Part shown: one piece after another, positions 25,534 to 34,099 of the stretch
How positions within the stretch are numbered: position 1 is the first letter of the stretch
Layout: each line of letters starts with the position of its first letter
Assembly (NCBI GenBank): GCA_947566645.1
Contig: CANOKL010000014.1
Coordinates: forward strand, 17,714-81,713
Direction of reading: 5' to 3'
From: an uncultured Lachnospiraceae bacterium
GTDB taxonomy: Bacteria > Bacillota > Clostridia > Lachnospirales > Lachnospiraceae
Length of the DNA: 64,000 bases
Notes under the pieces: model-generated
Database searches by the model: none
The model's input: the letters and a program-made list of their open reading frames with translations, nothing else
What the model was told of the DNA's origin: nothing
Translations under genes and position numbers: made by a program

Positions 25534-25843
25534 AATAGAAAATCTCCTTTATCCCTATTTCATAAAAAACTGTCCTGTTCGCTGACTGAATTTTAGATAG
25601 ATTTGCTTGCTGGTCACAGAGGGAACAGTGATCATTATTGTATAGTATTTATAATGTTGTGTCAAATATGGCAGGGGTATGATAGAAAAATCAGTTGCCG
25701 TATGATATAATGGATGGATAGCAGAAAAAGTTTATCCATGAGAAACAGCTGATGGATATGAAAGAAGGAAATTGAATTTACGGTTACTATGAGCGGCCTT
25801 CCGGGCCGTGAATAGTAATAATTTACGAGGAGGAAAGGGAAAA
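25534..25843. other. divergent intergenic region with palindrome upstream of the YbaK-like gene
   Basis: This 310-base gap between divergent genes is AT-rich. It includes a possible -10 (GATATAATGG near 25702-25711) without a clear -35, and at its end the short palindrome 25784-25818 described separately. A GTG inside that palindrome (25808) is in frame with the next gene but lacks a suitable role as start. Confidence 0.5.
25784..25818. repeat. TTACTATG palindrome, copy 1
   Basis: TTACTATGAGCGGCC (25784-25798) faces GGCCGTGAATAGTAA across a 5-base centre. Copy 2 at 27132-27170 shares both outer arms, while the inner pair differs in a compensatory way (CC/GG here, AC/GT there). It sits 26 bases before the YbaK-like start. 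Confidence 0.82.
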
Positions 25844-26395
25844 ATGAGTTTGATATTATATAAAGGCAGGCCGGGTGATACGGCAGGAAGGCTTCCGAAA
25901 GAAATACGGGTCTACGATCTGCTCGACAGTCTGGGACTTGAATATGAAAGGATTGATCATGCCCCGGCTATGACGATGGAGGTATGCAAAAGCATCGATG
26001 AGGCTCTTGGCGCGGAAATCTGTAAGAACCTGTTTTTATGCAACCGGCAGAAGACGAAGTTCTATCTGCTGATGATTCCAGGTGATAAGACCTTTCATAC
26101 GAAGGAGCTGTCTGCCCAGATCGGCAGCGCAAGACTTTCCTTTGCAGACGGAGCATTTATGGAACAATTTCTTGATATTACTCCCGGCGCAGTCAGTGTA
26201 ATGGGGCTTATGAACGATGTGGAGAACCGCGTGCGTCTTCTGGTGGACGAGGATGTGCTGAAGGAGGAGTTTTTAGGATGCCATCCCTGTGTCAATACAT
26301 CCAGCCTGAAATTAAGGACACAGGATGTATTCGGTACCTATCTGAAGGCAGTGCACCATGACATGACGGTCGTCCGGTTGACAGCAGATGATTAA
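25844..26395 (+). CDS. YbaK/ProX-family aminoacyl-tRNA deacylase (PrdX-like)
   Basis: About 183 residues of the YbaK/EbsC domain: RVYDLLDSLGLEYERIDHAPAMTMEVC at the start, the catalytic-type lysine region NLFLCNRQKTKFYLLMIPGDK and the pocket segment GAVSVMGLMND. Stand-alone members hydrolyse mischarged Ala- or Cys-tRNA(Pro). ATG 25844 is preceded by GAGGAGGAAAGGG and preferred over GTG 25808. The function is inferred from family. Confidence 0.88.
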   Translation: MSLILYKGRPGDTAGRLPKEIRVYDLLDSLGLEYERIDHAPAMTMEVCKSIDEALGAEICKNLFLCNRQKTKFYLLMIPGDKTFHTKELSAQIGSARLSFADGAFMEQFLDITPGAVSVMGLMNDVENRVRLLVDEDVLKEEFLGCHPCVNTSSLKLRTQDVFGTYLKAVHHDMTVVRLTADD

Positions 26396-26446
26396 AGATG
26401 TTACAATTGCGATATTAATTCTGAGAAAAATTTGGAGGTGAAATAA

Positions 26447-26713
26447 ATGACTTTGCGACAGGAAGCATATGCTATGATTGATTCTTTACCGGATGATGAT
26501 AGTGTTAAGTTCTTTATAGATATGATTAGGCGATTTAATGTAGTAGTTGGGAAAAAAGAGAAAATATTCGAGGCGCAAGATTCGTTTTCTGAAAAAAGAC
26601 AGGCGTTTTTACACATGGAAGAGTTGAAAAAAAAGTATCCATTCCCAAAAGACTATGACTATGAGCAAATCAGAAAGGAAGCTATGGAAGAGAAATATGG
26701 TTGCGTTAATTGA
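26447..26713 (+). CDS. putative antitoxin partner of the PIN toxin
   Basis: An 88-residue, charged, helix-rich protein: LRQEAYAMIDSLPDDDSVKFFIDMIRRFNVV, then a basic stretch and PKDYDYEQIRKEAMEEKYG. Small proteins of this build with the SLPDDDVKFFI motif commonly precede PIN-domain toxins in Lachnospiraceae. TTGGAGGTG precedes the ATG. Its end overlaps the PIN gene by 17 bases, as in type II toxin-antitoxin operons. The antitoxin role is inference. Confidence 0.75.
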   Translation: MTLRQEAYAMIDSLPDDDSVKFFIDMIRRFNVVVGKKEKIFEAQDSFSEKRQAFLHMEELKKKYPFPKDYDYEQIRKEAMEEKYGCVN

Positions 26714-27119
26714 CACGAATGTTATATTAAACTATATTACTGATCGTGAAGATAGGTTTCGGGATTCTTCAAAGATCGTTATGGATTTATGTTCTCAAGG
26801 AAGAGTTGATGGATATATTGCTTTTCATTCATTATCTATAATATGGTATTCGCTTCGGATTCCAGATGAAGGAAAGAGAATGTGGTTAAGGGATATTTGT
26901 AAGATCTTGACGGTTACAGGTGCCTCACATGAACAGATTTTAGAGGCGATAGATAATATACAGTTTAAAGATTTTGAAGACTGCCTGCAGGATGAATGTG
27001 CAAGAATGGTAAATGCAGACTGTCTGGTAACGTGTAATTTGAAAGATTTTAAGGTAGCTAAAACAAAAGTTTATAGTCCGGATGAGTTTGTGAAATTACT
27101 GTCACTCGGTGACCAGTAA
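26697..27119 (+). CDS. PIN-domain ribonuclease toxin (VapC-like)
   Basis: A 140-residue PIN domain: first acidic residue in ALIDTNVILNYITDRE, middle acidic residues in FKDFEDCLQDECARMV, and the last in CLVTCNLKDFKVA, the usual metal-binding set of VapC-type RNases. ATG 26697 inside the antitoxin gene is used because PIN domains begin with the hydrophobic strand plus DTN; an in-frame ATG 14 codons earlier adds unrelated residues. Expected to cleave RNA when free of its partner. Confidence 0.87.
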   Translation: MVALIDTNVILNYITDREDRFRDSSKIVMDLCSQGRVDGYIAFHSLSIIWYSLRIPDEGKRMWLRDICKILTVTGASHEQILEAIDNIQFKDFEDCLQDECARMVNADCLVTCNLKDFKVAKTKVYSPDEFVKLLSLGDQ

Positions 27120-27131
27120 AGGTTAATATGC

Positions 27132-27170
27132 GTTACTATGAGCGGACGGTTAGTCCGTGAACATAGTAAC
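27132..27170. repeat. TTACTATG palindrome, copy 2
   Basis: GTTACTATGAGCGGAC (27132-27147) pairs with GTCCGTGAACATAGTAAC (27153-27170) around GGTTA. It lies 13 bases after the PIN gene stop, on the far side of the same gene group as copy 1. With its T-poor surroundings it is not a standard terminator. Confidence 0.82.
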
Positions 27171-27227
27171 TAATACCCTTGCATTTTTGCACATGCAGAT
27201 GTATAATAATACACATAAAAAGAGAAA

Positions 27228-27334
27228 ATCTTCAGGGCAGGGTGTAAATCCCTACCGGCGGTAAAGCCCGCGAGCCGTAAGGCATGATCCGGTGAGATTC
27301 CGGGGCCGACAGTATAGTCTGGATGAAAGAAGAT
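27228..27334 (+). promoter_or_regulatory. FMN riboswitch (RFN element)
   Basis: All conserved blocks are present in order: ATCTTCAGGGCAGGGTG, CCCTACCGGCGGTAAAGCCC, GCGAGCC, GATCCGGTGAGATTCCGG, GGCCGACAGTATAGTC and the closing GAAAGAAGAT. It senses FMN and shuts down the riboflavin genes that follow. It lies about 200 bases before ribD, with three hairpins in between. Confidence 0.98.
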
Positions 27335-27371
27335 GATGACATCATGACCATAACATGATAGTTGCTGATAT

Positions 27372-27474
27372 GCTCTGAATGGAAACAGACCGTTCAGAGC
27401 TTTTTTGTGATATGAAACTTCGGTTTCTATATCACATCAACGAAAGCCCCCTGCAGATTTTTGCAGGGGGCTTT
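27372..27474 (+). terminator. expression platform: terminator plus two further hairpins before ribD
   Basis: The first hairpin (27372-27382 with 27390-27400) is followed by T6 and is the FMN-responsive terminator. A second stem (about 27406-27434, loop TTCG, one bulge) overlaps its T-run. A third very stable hairpin (AAAGCCCCCTGCA 27443-27455 with 27462-27474) ends in CTTT. Having two terminator-like stems in series is unusual and could tighten repression. The ribD ribosome site is about 50 bases further on. Confidence 0.85.
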
Positions 27475-27538
27475 GCAGTGTGCCCGGCCAGTCTGAACAG
27501 CTGCCCTGTGACTCTTTGACAGAAAGGAGAGATGTGGA

Positions 27539-28654
27539 TTGACAGATCAGGATTATATGCTCCGTGCCATAGAGCTTGCGAAGCGGGGGATGGGATGGAC
27601 GAACCCGAATCCCATGGTAGGCGCGGTAATTGTCCGGGACGGAAGGATTATCGGGGAAGGATATCATACAAGATGCGGGGAGCCTCATGCAGAGCGGGAG
27701 GCAATTGCACACCTTACAGAGCCGGCATCAGGAGCAACACTGTATGTTACCCTGGAACCGTGCTGCCATCATGGCAAGACCCCTCCCTGTACAGAGGCAA
27801 TTTTAGAGCAGGGGATTACAAGAGTCGTAATCGGCTCCAGGGACCCGAACCCCAGAGTTTCGGGAAAAGGCGTAAGGCAGCTGAGAGAGGGCGGCATACA
27901 GGTGGAGGAGGACTTCATGAGGGAGGAATGCGACCGCATTAATCCTGTATTTTTCCACTATATTACAGAAAGGCAGCCCTATGTAGTACTGAAATATGCC
28001 ATGACTGCGGACGGCAAGATTGCCACCAGGACAGGTGCATCCAGATGGATTACCGGGGAACCGGCGCGCAGAAGGGTGCAGATGCTCCGGCACACATATA
28101 TGGGAATTATGGCAGGGAGTGGAACCGTGCTCTTGGATGATCCATTGTTAAATGTCCGGACAAAAGGAATGAAAAGTCCTGTCAGAATCATCTGCGACAG
28201 CACTCTGAGACTTCCCCTTGACAGTCAGATCTGCAGGACGGCAGGGGAGTACCCGACAATTGTGGCCTGCGCTGATGCCAGTGAAGAGAAGAAAAAAGAG
28301 CTGAAAGCCTGCAAAATCAAGGTAATAGAGCTCCCGGATGCAGACGGAAGAGTGGATTTAAGGAGACTGATGCAGTACCTGGGAGGACAGGGCATCGACA
28401 GCATTCTTCTGGAAGGCGGAGGAAGACTTGCAGAAAGCGCCCTGCGTGCAGGGATTGTACAGGAGATAAAAGCCTTTATTGCCCCGAAAATTTTTGGAGG
28501 AGCCGAGGCAAAAACACCGGTGGAGGGACAGGGAGTTGACGATCCGGACAGTGCATATATGCTGAAGCTTCAGAAAATGTCCATGACCGGAGAAGATATC
28601 CTGTTAGAATATAAAGTTCAGAATTCCAGTCCACGGCACACAAAACACGTATAG
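27539..28654 (+). CDS. ribD: bifunctional riboflavin deaminase/reductase
   Basis: 371 residues. The N-terminal deaminase (1-145) has the zinc site HAE in GEPHAEREA and PCCHHGKTPPC; the C-terminal reductase (150-365) has KYAMTADGKIATRTGASRWITG and EGGGRLAESAL. It carries out the second and third steps of riboflavin synthesis from GTP. The start is a TTG at 27539, eight bases after AAAGGAGA; no ATG with a site fits the domain start. First gene of the riboswitch-controlled operon. Confidence 0.97.
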   Translation: MTDQDYMLRAIELAKRGMGWTNPNPMVGAVIVRDGRIIGEGYHTRCGEPHAEREAIAHLTEPASGATLYVTLEPCCHHGKTPPCTEAILEQGITRVVIGSRDPNPRVSGKGVRQLREGGIQVEEDFMREECDRINPVFFHYITERQPYVVLKYAMTADGKIATRTGASRWITGEPARRRVQMLRHTYMGIMAGSGTVLLDDPLLNVRTKGMKSPVRIICDSTLRLPLDSQICRTAGEYPTIVACADASEEKKKELKACKIKVIELPDADGRVDLRRLMQYLGGQGIDSILLEGGGRLAESALRAGIVQEIKAFIAPKIFGGAEAKTPVEGQGVDDPDSAYMLKLQKMSMTGEDILLEYKVQNSSPRHTKHV

Positions 28655-28703
28655 GCCGTGCATTTTCAGGACAATATAATTTGCGGTGAAAGAAGGTGAG
28701 AGA

Positions 28704-29372
28704 ATGTTTACAGGTATTGTAGAGGAGACCGGACAGATAAAATATCTGTCACTTGCGGGAAGCTCCGGGGAGATTGGAATACGGGCAAAGAAGGTGTTGG
28801 AGGGTACTAAAATCGGCGATAGTATTGCGGTAAACGGAATCTGTCTGACCGTGACAGCTTTAAGGCCGGACGGCTTCACGGCGGACGTTATGGCTGAAAC
28901 TGTAAGGAGGAGCAGCCTTAAGGCCTCCGGTGCAGGAGATCTGGTGAACCTGGAGAGGGCGATGGCAGCGGATGGGAGATTCGGAGGTCATATTGTAAGC
29001 GGGCATATCGACGGCACAGGACGGATCCAGTCAGTCAGGAGAGAAGAAAACGCAGTATGGATTACCATTGACACCCCGCAGGAAATACTGCGGCTGATTG
29101 TAGAAAAGGGCTCCATCTGCATCGACGGGATTAGCCTGACAGTGGCAGCAGTATCCGAGGGGGCGTTCCAGGTGTCTGTAATCCCCCATACAGGAGAGGA
29201 GACAACCCTGCTTGGAAAAAGTCCGGGGGATATAGTGAACCTGGAAAATGATGTAGTAGGAAAATACGTAGAAAAACTGCTTGGGTTTGGACAGAAGGAG
29301 GAAAACGCGTCTGCCCGGAATCATAAATCAGGAGGAATCACCATGCAGTTTCTGGAGGAGAACGGGATATGA
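28704..29372 (+). CDS. ribE: riboflavin synthase alpha chain
   Basis: About 222 residues made of two homologous lumazine-binding barrels, beginning MFTGIVEETGQI and with GGHIVSGHIDGTG plus SICIDGISLTVAA in the second. It dismutates two lumazine molecules into riboflavin. ATG 28704 is preferred over an in-frame GTG at 28686 because all family members begin MFTGI. The last about 20 residues are a non-conserved tail. Confidence 0.97.
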   Translation: MFTGIVEETGQIKYLSLAGSSGEIGIRAKKVLEGTKIGDSIAVNGICLTVTALRPDGFTADVMAETVRRSSLKASGAGDLVNLERAMAADGRFGGHIVSGHIDGTGRIQSVRREENAVWITIDTPQEILRLIVEKGSICIDGISLTVAAVSEGAFQVSVIPHTGEETTLLGKSPGDIVNLENDVVGKYVEKLLGFGQKEENASARNHKSGGITMQFLEENGI

Positions 29373-29396
29373 GAATTACAAAAGGAGGACAAAAAG

Positions 29397-30608
29397 ATGA
29401 GCTATCAATATAATACGATCGAGGAGGCGCTTAAGGAGCTGCGTGCAGGGAAGATTATCCTTGTAACAGACGACCCGGACAGGGAGAATGAAGGGGATAT
29501 GATCTGCGCCGCAGAGTATGCGACACAGGAGAATATCAACTTCATGGCATGTCATGCAAAGGGGCTGATCTGTACTCCCATGAGTGCACAGATTGCCGGA
29601 AAGCTGGGCCTGCCGCAGATGGTATCAGAGAATACAGACAATCATACAACAGCATTTACCGTATCTGTTGACCATGCGGATACAACAACCGGAATCTCTG
29701 CCGCAGAGCGTTCCTATACCATGATGAAATGCGCGGATGAGAATACGAAACCAGAAGACCTGCGCCGTCCCGGGCATGTATTTCCGCTGGTATCCAGGCG
29801 GGGAGGCGTTCTTGTAAGAGGAGGACACACAGAGGCAACCACGGATCTTATGCGGCTTGCAGGGCTTAAGGAATGTGGAATCTGCTGTGAGATTATGGAG
29901 GATGACGGAACCATGATGCGGACCCCGGGCCTGTGGAAGCTTGCAGAAAGGTTCGGGCTGAAATTTATTACAATTAAGGATCTGCAGGACTATCTGCGGA
30001 TTCATGAGAAGCACGTTTCACGAGAGGCATGTGCGGACATGCCGACAAAATATGGACATTTCCAGATATATGGCTATGTAAATGATATTACCGGGGAGCA
30101 CCATGTGGCTCTTGTAAAGGGGGAGATCGGCGACGGGGAGGATGTCCTTTGCCGGGTGCATTCAGAATGCCTGACCGGGGATACCTTCGGCTCTCTTAGA
30201 TGTGACTGCGGGAACCAGCTTCAGACCGCCATGAGGCAGGTGGAAGAGGAAGGCAGGGGAGTCATTCTCTACATGCGCCAGGAAGGCAGAGGGATTGGCC
30301 TGATCAACAAGCTGAAGGCCTATGAACTCCAGGAGCGCGGAATGGATACAGTAGAGGCGAATATAGAGCTTGGATTTGCACCGGATCTGCGGGAGTACTG
30401 GGCAGGAGCACAGATTCTGTCAGATCTTGGAGTAAAATCACTCAGGCTTCTTACGAACAATCCGGATAAAGTATACGGAATCAGCGGCTTCGGCCTGGAA
30501 ATCAGGGAGCGCGTGCCCATTGAGGTTGCACCCCAGAAATACGATGCATTTTACATGAAGACAAAACAGATCAAGATGGGACACATTTTTAATGAAATAA
30601 GATTGTAG
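29397..30608 (+). CDS. ribBA: bifunctional DHBP synthase / GTP cyclohydrolase II
   Basis: 403 residues. The N-terminal DHBP synthase (1-205) shows [14 protein letters not shown] and the RRPGHVFPL and GHTEATTDL segments; the C-terminal cyclohydrolase II has the zinc cysteines in [20 protein letters not shown] and the [12 protein letters not shown] loop. It makes the two early precursors of riboflavin from ribulose 5-phosphate and GTP. AAAGGAGG precedes the ATG. Confidence 0.98.
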   Translation: MSYQYNTIEEALKELRAGKIILVTDDPDRENEGDMICAAEYATQENINFMACHAKGLICTPMSAQIAGKLGLPQMVSENTDNHTTAFTVSVDHADTTTGISAAERSYTMMKCADENTKPEDLRRPGHVFPLVSRRGGVLVRGGHTEATTDLMRLAGLKECGICCEIMEDDGTMMRTPGLWKLAERFGLKFITIKDLQDYLRIHEKHVSREACADMPTKYGHFQIYGYVNDITGEHHVALVKGEIGDGEDVLCRVHSECLTGDTFGSLRCDCGNQLQTAMRQVEEEGRGVILYMRQEGRGIGLINKLKAYELQERGMDTVEANIELGFAPDLREYWAGAQILSDLGVKSLRLLTNNPDKVYGISGFGLEIRERVPIEVAPQKYDAFYMKTKQIKMGHIFNEIRL

Positions 30609-30658
30609 CTGTGAAGGTACGGAACAAACGATATAAAATGACAGGAGGATCATGAAAA

Positions 30659-31147
30659 ATGAGAGAAATTCAGGTATTAGAAGGAAAAGTTGTAGCGCCA
30701 GAGGGAATGAAGGCAGGAATTGTTGCCTCCAGGTTTAATGAGATTATTGTGAACAAACTGCTGGCAGGAGCAGTAGACGGACTGGTGCGCCACGGTGTAG
30801 AGGAAAGTAATATTACGGCTGCATGGGTTCCGGGCGCTTTTGAAATCCCGGTGGCAGCCTCCAGGATGGCACAGTCAGGGAAATTTGACGCAGTCATCTG
30901 TGTCGGCGCGGTAATCAGGGGTGATACCTCCCATTATGACTATGTGTGCAGCGAGGTGTCAAAAGGAATTGCCCAGGTAGGCCTTCAGACTGGGATTCCG
31001 GTCTTGTTCGGTGTGATCACAACGGAAAATATTGAACAGGCAATTGCCCGTGCAGGAAGCAAGGCAGGAAACAAAGGATATGACTGCGCACTGTCAGCTA
31101 TCGAGATGGTAAATCTCCTGGGCCAGTTGGGGACGGGGCATTTTTAA
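30659..31147 (+). CDS. ribH: lumazine synthase
   Basis: 162 residues; [29 protein letters not shown] and [14 protein letters not shown] are the active-site blocks of the icosahedral beta-subunit. It joins the pyrimidine and the four-carbon unit into lumazine. It closes the ribDEBAH set. The C-terminus LGQLGTGHF is supplied by palindrome copy B; normal enzymes end a few residues after the helix EMVNLL, so the tail is probably harmless extra sequence. Confidence 0.98.
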   Translation: MREIQVLEGKVVAPEGMKAGIVASRFNEIIVNKLLAGAVDGLVRHGVEESNITAAWVPGAFEIPVAASRMAQSGKFDAVICVGAVIRGDTSHYDYVCSEVSKGIAQVGLQTGIPVLFGVITTENIEQAIARAGSKAGNKGYDCALSAIEMVNLLGQLGTGHF

Positions 31148-31187
31148 AAATGCCCCGTCCCAAATTAAAAATGCCCTGTCCCCAACT
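31127..31187. repeat. stop-codon palindrome, copy B (ribH / response regulator)
   Basis: A perfect 16-bp arm GGGACGGGGCATTTTT (31130-31145) meets its complement at once (31146-31161). A second right arm follows (31167-31185, ATGCCCTGTCCCCAA). The left arm encodes the LGTGHF end of RibH and the TAA. The minus-strand regulator gene stops at the right edge (31186-31188). Almost the same three-part build is found at copy D. Confidence 0.92.
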
Positions 31188-31923
31188 ATCGGTTCACCCG
31201 GTATTCCCGCGGTGTCTGCCCTACAATTTTTTTAAATGCTTTACTGAAGTAATTCCCGTTGCTGAAGCCTAGATGAAAGGCGATATCATCCAACGTCATC
31301 TCTGTATTAACAAGGAGGTTCTTTGCCTCTGCTATTTTCATATCCATAATATAAGTAAACAGGTTCGTCCCCATCTCCTTTTTAAAGAGACGGGAGAGAT
31401 GCTCTTTGCTTATGTGGAAAGCATCTGCCAGTACAGGGAGGGAGAGCTCCTTCGTATAGTTTTCGTGGATATAATCCAGGACATCATTCACCAGCGGGTT
31501 TCCTGTAGGAGGTGTCTCGTCCGTGGGAGTATCAGATGGGGGAAGTTCTTTTTCAATCTCTGCCATGGCATTGGCAATGGCGTTATTCAGATCCTGGGGG
31601 TCGATTGGTTTCAGGATATAGTCAACCACCCCGGACTGGATGGCAAGCCGGGTGTATTTGAAGTCGCTGAAACCGCTGATTACAATGATCTTGCTGCGGA
31701 TTGGCTTCTCTTCTAATTTTTTTAGCAGTGCTGTTCCGTCCATTATGGGCATCTTCATATCTGTGATGATAAGTTCAGGTCTTTCCCGGTAAATAATATC
31801 CAGCCCCTCCTGTGCATTGCAGGCTTCGAAAATTGAAGTGATTCCAAATGCCTCCCACTGGCCCAGCAGTTTGACTGCATCCCGTACAAGTGAAACATCG
31901 TCGATAATCAGTACCTTATACAT
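31186..31923 (-). CDS. response regulator, YesN type (receiver + AraC HTH)
   Basis: 245 residues: a receiver domain (1-120, phospho-acceptor D in LIITDMKMPIMDG, K in ILKPIDP) joined by a short linker to AraC-type HTH motifs (SLPVLADAFHISKEHLSRLFKKE and LDDIAFHLGFSNGNYFSKAFKK). It is shorter than most YesN proteins (about 500) because the middle region is missing. The sensor kinase is 22 bases upstream on the same strand. The pair likely controls the divergent transporter and the giant glycosidase. Confidence 0.92.
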   Translation of the reverse strand: MYKVLIIDDVSLVRDAVKLLGQWEAFGITSIFEACNAQEGLDIIYRERPELIITDMKMPIMDGTALLKKLEEKPIRSKIIVISGFSDFKYTRLAIQSGVVDYILKPIDPQDLNNAIANAMAEIEKELPPSDTPTDETPPTGNPLVNDVLDYIHENYTKELSLPVLADAFHISKEHLSRLFKKEMGTNLFTYIMDMKIAEAKNLLVNTEMTLDDIAFHLGFSNGNYFSKAFKKIVGQTPREYRVNR

Positions 31924-31945
31924 TTCTTTCCCTCCATATTTTGTT

Positions 31946-33760
31946 CTATTGCTGCATCTTTTTTTCCATATGCTCCGGAAGCAGGATATGAATCAGGGTT
32001 CCGCCGCAGGAAGGGCAGCTGATTGTAAAGCTTGCGTCTTCGCCATAGAGAAACCGGATTCTGCTTACAATATTGCGGATGCCGATATGCTCATCCTCGG
32101 GAACCACCTTCTCATCTTTCAGCCATTCCTGCAGCATGGACAGACTGGAGGCTGGAATGCCTCTGCCATTGTCCGCCACTTTAATGGAAAGCTGTCTGGA
32201 CTCTGTGCTGTGGATATGGATGGAGATCTGTCCTTCCATACAGTCATCCAAGCCGTGCTTGACCGAATTTTCAACAAGGGGCTGCAGGATAAACACAGGC
32301 ACAAGCCGGTCAGACAGGCTCTGGTCAATATCTGTTATGATTTCCAGCCGGTTGTTCCACAGGATGTTCTGAATATAAAGATAGTTGTTCATATTTTCTA
32401 GCTCCTGCTTAAGAGGAATCAGCTCTGCCGTGGACTTTAGGGTGTAACGCAGCATTTTGGCAAGGGCATTCGCCATGGTATAGACCTCCGTGGCTCCCTT
32501 TTTGAGCCCGAGAGTTCCAAGAGCCTGCAGGGCATTGTTGATAAAATGCGGCTTAATCTGGGCCTGGAGAGCCTGCAGTTCTGCTGTTTTCTGCAGCATC
32601 TTTGCTTTATATTCCAGATTAATCAGTGTGTTGATCCGGTCTGTCATGACATGAAAGGTCTCTGCCAGAATTCCGATCTCATCCGAGCCGTAATCACTGT
32701 CCGAGATATGAAAGCTGTCAACTCCGAACCCTGCAACACTTTCTGTAAGCGTACGGAGACGCCTTGTGGCAGAACGTGAGAAATACAGGGAGATGGTCAC
32801 AGACAGGATCAGGACAATGGCAAGGAATACAAGAGTAGTCCGCAAAACCGTCGCTGCACTGCCGGTCAGTTCATCCATGGGGATATCCTTCAGAAGGCAC
32901 GTATCTTCCTGGAGATCCCACAGAAGGATTCTCGTCTTTCCTTCGGATATGTATTTAAAGCTGCCGGAGGCCTTGTCCGTGTTCCGGATGTGGGCGAGGA
33001 TAGGCTCTGGTATGGTCAGGCTGGGGTATTCTGTCAGCATGGGTGACATGTCCCGGCCCAGGATTGAGACATATCCGCCCGGGCTTTCCAGATTCTGACA
33101 GATCTTTTCCAGGTAACTGGTGTCATAGGTGATGGACAGTATCCCGAAGACCTCGCCGGTCACATAATACCGGATCACCCTGTTGGTGGAAAAAACCAGG
33201 TCATGATCCAGCGTGCCGAAATTCCGGTAGTTCTGAAACTTGTGGAGCGGCCGGATATAAAAATAAGTACTGCTTTCTAATGTCTTCTTGTACCAGTCCT
33301 CCTGTTCCAGTTCGGGGTAAGGGGCATAGCTTGCATTCTCCCGGGAAAAGGAATAGAGATTCTTCGTATAAGGATCATAAAAATAAATATACTGGATGGC
33401 ATTATCAGAATGCAGGATATTTTTAATGGCCTGTTCATTATAGGCAATGGAGATATAATCGTCCTGGTGCGTCCGCAGATTATCAATAAAGGTGTTATCG
33501 CTGTAGAGGGAACGCGTCGTATCGTCCAGCTGTGTGTAATACCGGCTGACACTATGATTTACTTCATTCAGAAGCTGGGTATTGGAACGGATATATTCCT
33601 TCTGAAGAAGGTGGACTGTACTGTAATAATATGTAATGCTGGAGAATGCAATAATAAACGACATGCATAATAACAGCGTCAGCATGATCTTATGGGAAAA
33701 GGACCTGCCGACCCAGCTCCGCAAGGCGAGGCCGTTCCTTTTTATAAAGTTTCTTATCAT
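31946..33760 (-). CDS. sensor histidine kinase, YesM type
   Basis: 604 residues: a membrane helix near 25-45, an extracellular sensor region (about 50-300), a second helix (LRTTLVFLAIVLILSVTISLYF), HAMP, then the His_kinase region with H in QAQIKPHFINNALQALG and a HATPase domain (LVENSVKHGL, VADNGRGI). This class senses cell-wall or sugar signals, often via a neighbouring binding protein. It is divergent from the transporter genes and translated ahead of its regulator. Confidence 0.93.
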   Translation of the reverse strand: MIRNFIKRNGLALRSWVGRSFSHKIMLTLLLCMSFIIAFSSITYYYSTVHLLQKEYIRSNTQLLNEVNHSVSRYYTQLDDTTRSLYSDNTFIDNLRTHQDDYISIAYNEQAIKNILHSDNAIQYIYFYDPYTKNLYSFSRENASYAPYPELEQEDWYKKTLESSTYFYIRPLHKFQNYRNFGTLDHDLVFSTNRVIRYYVTGEVFGILSITYDTSYLEKICQNLESPGGYVSILGRDMSPMLTEYPSLTIPEPILAHIRNTDKASGSFKYISEGKTRILLWDLQEDTCLLKDIPMDELTGSAATVLRTTLVFLAIVLILSVTISLYFSRSATRRLRTLTESVAGFGVDSFHISDSDYGSDEIGILAETFHVMTDRINTLINLEYKAKMLQKTAELQALQAQIKPHFINNALQALGTLGLKKGATEVYTMANALAKMLRYTLKSTAELIPLKQELENMNNYLYIQNILWNNRLEIITDIDQSLSDRLVPVFILQPLVENSVKHGLDDCMEGQISIHIHSTESRQLSIKVADNGRGIPASSLSMLQEWLKDEKVVPEDEHIGIRNIVSRIRFLYGEDASFTISCPSCGGTLIHILLPEHMEKKMQQ

Positions 33761-33792
33761 AACAGGTTTCCTATCTGTTTTCCAGTGTTTTA

Positions 33793-33860
33793 GGATTGTG
33801 GGAGTGCGTTAGCACGGAACAATCCGTGTATCAGAAGCGTCAAAATACCTTTTGGCGCTT
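33793..33860. other. two hairpins in the divergent kinase/transporter region
   Basis: The 339-base gap 33761-34099 holds GGATTGT/ACAATCC (33793-33799 with 33819-33825) with an inner GTGC-GTTA-GCAC stem. It also holds AAGCGTCAAAA (33835-33845) paired with 33850-33860 around TACC (one G-U). They lie in the probable leader of the kinase mRNA or at the regulator site. The rest is AT-rich, with a good Shine-Dalgarno (ATGGAGGAAAAG) before the binding-protein gene. Confidence 0.5.
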
Positions 33861-34099
33861 ACATTATTATATAAGGTAAGAATAAAATTTACAATGCCAT
33901 TTAATGATATGTTTTGCTGCATGAAAAATCAATAAATGGCACAGAAGCCGCGAATCGCAATGCGACATCAATAATTTACCAGTTTGTATCAATGGAATAC
34001 GGTTACAAAGCCGGAAGACTGTTCTATAATAATAACCATAAAATATGTTTGCAAGCATTTATTAAAAAATTTTTAAGAAATCAATGGAGGAAAAGAACT

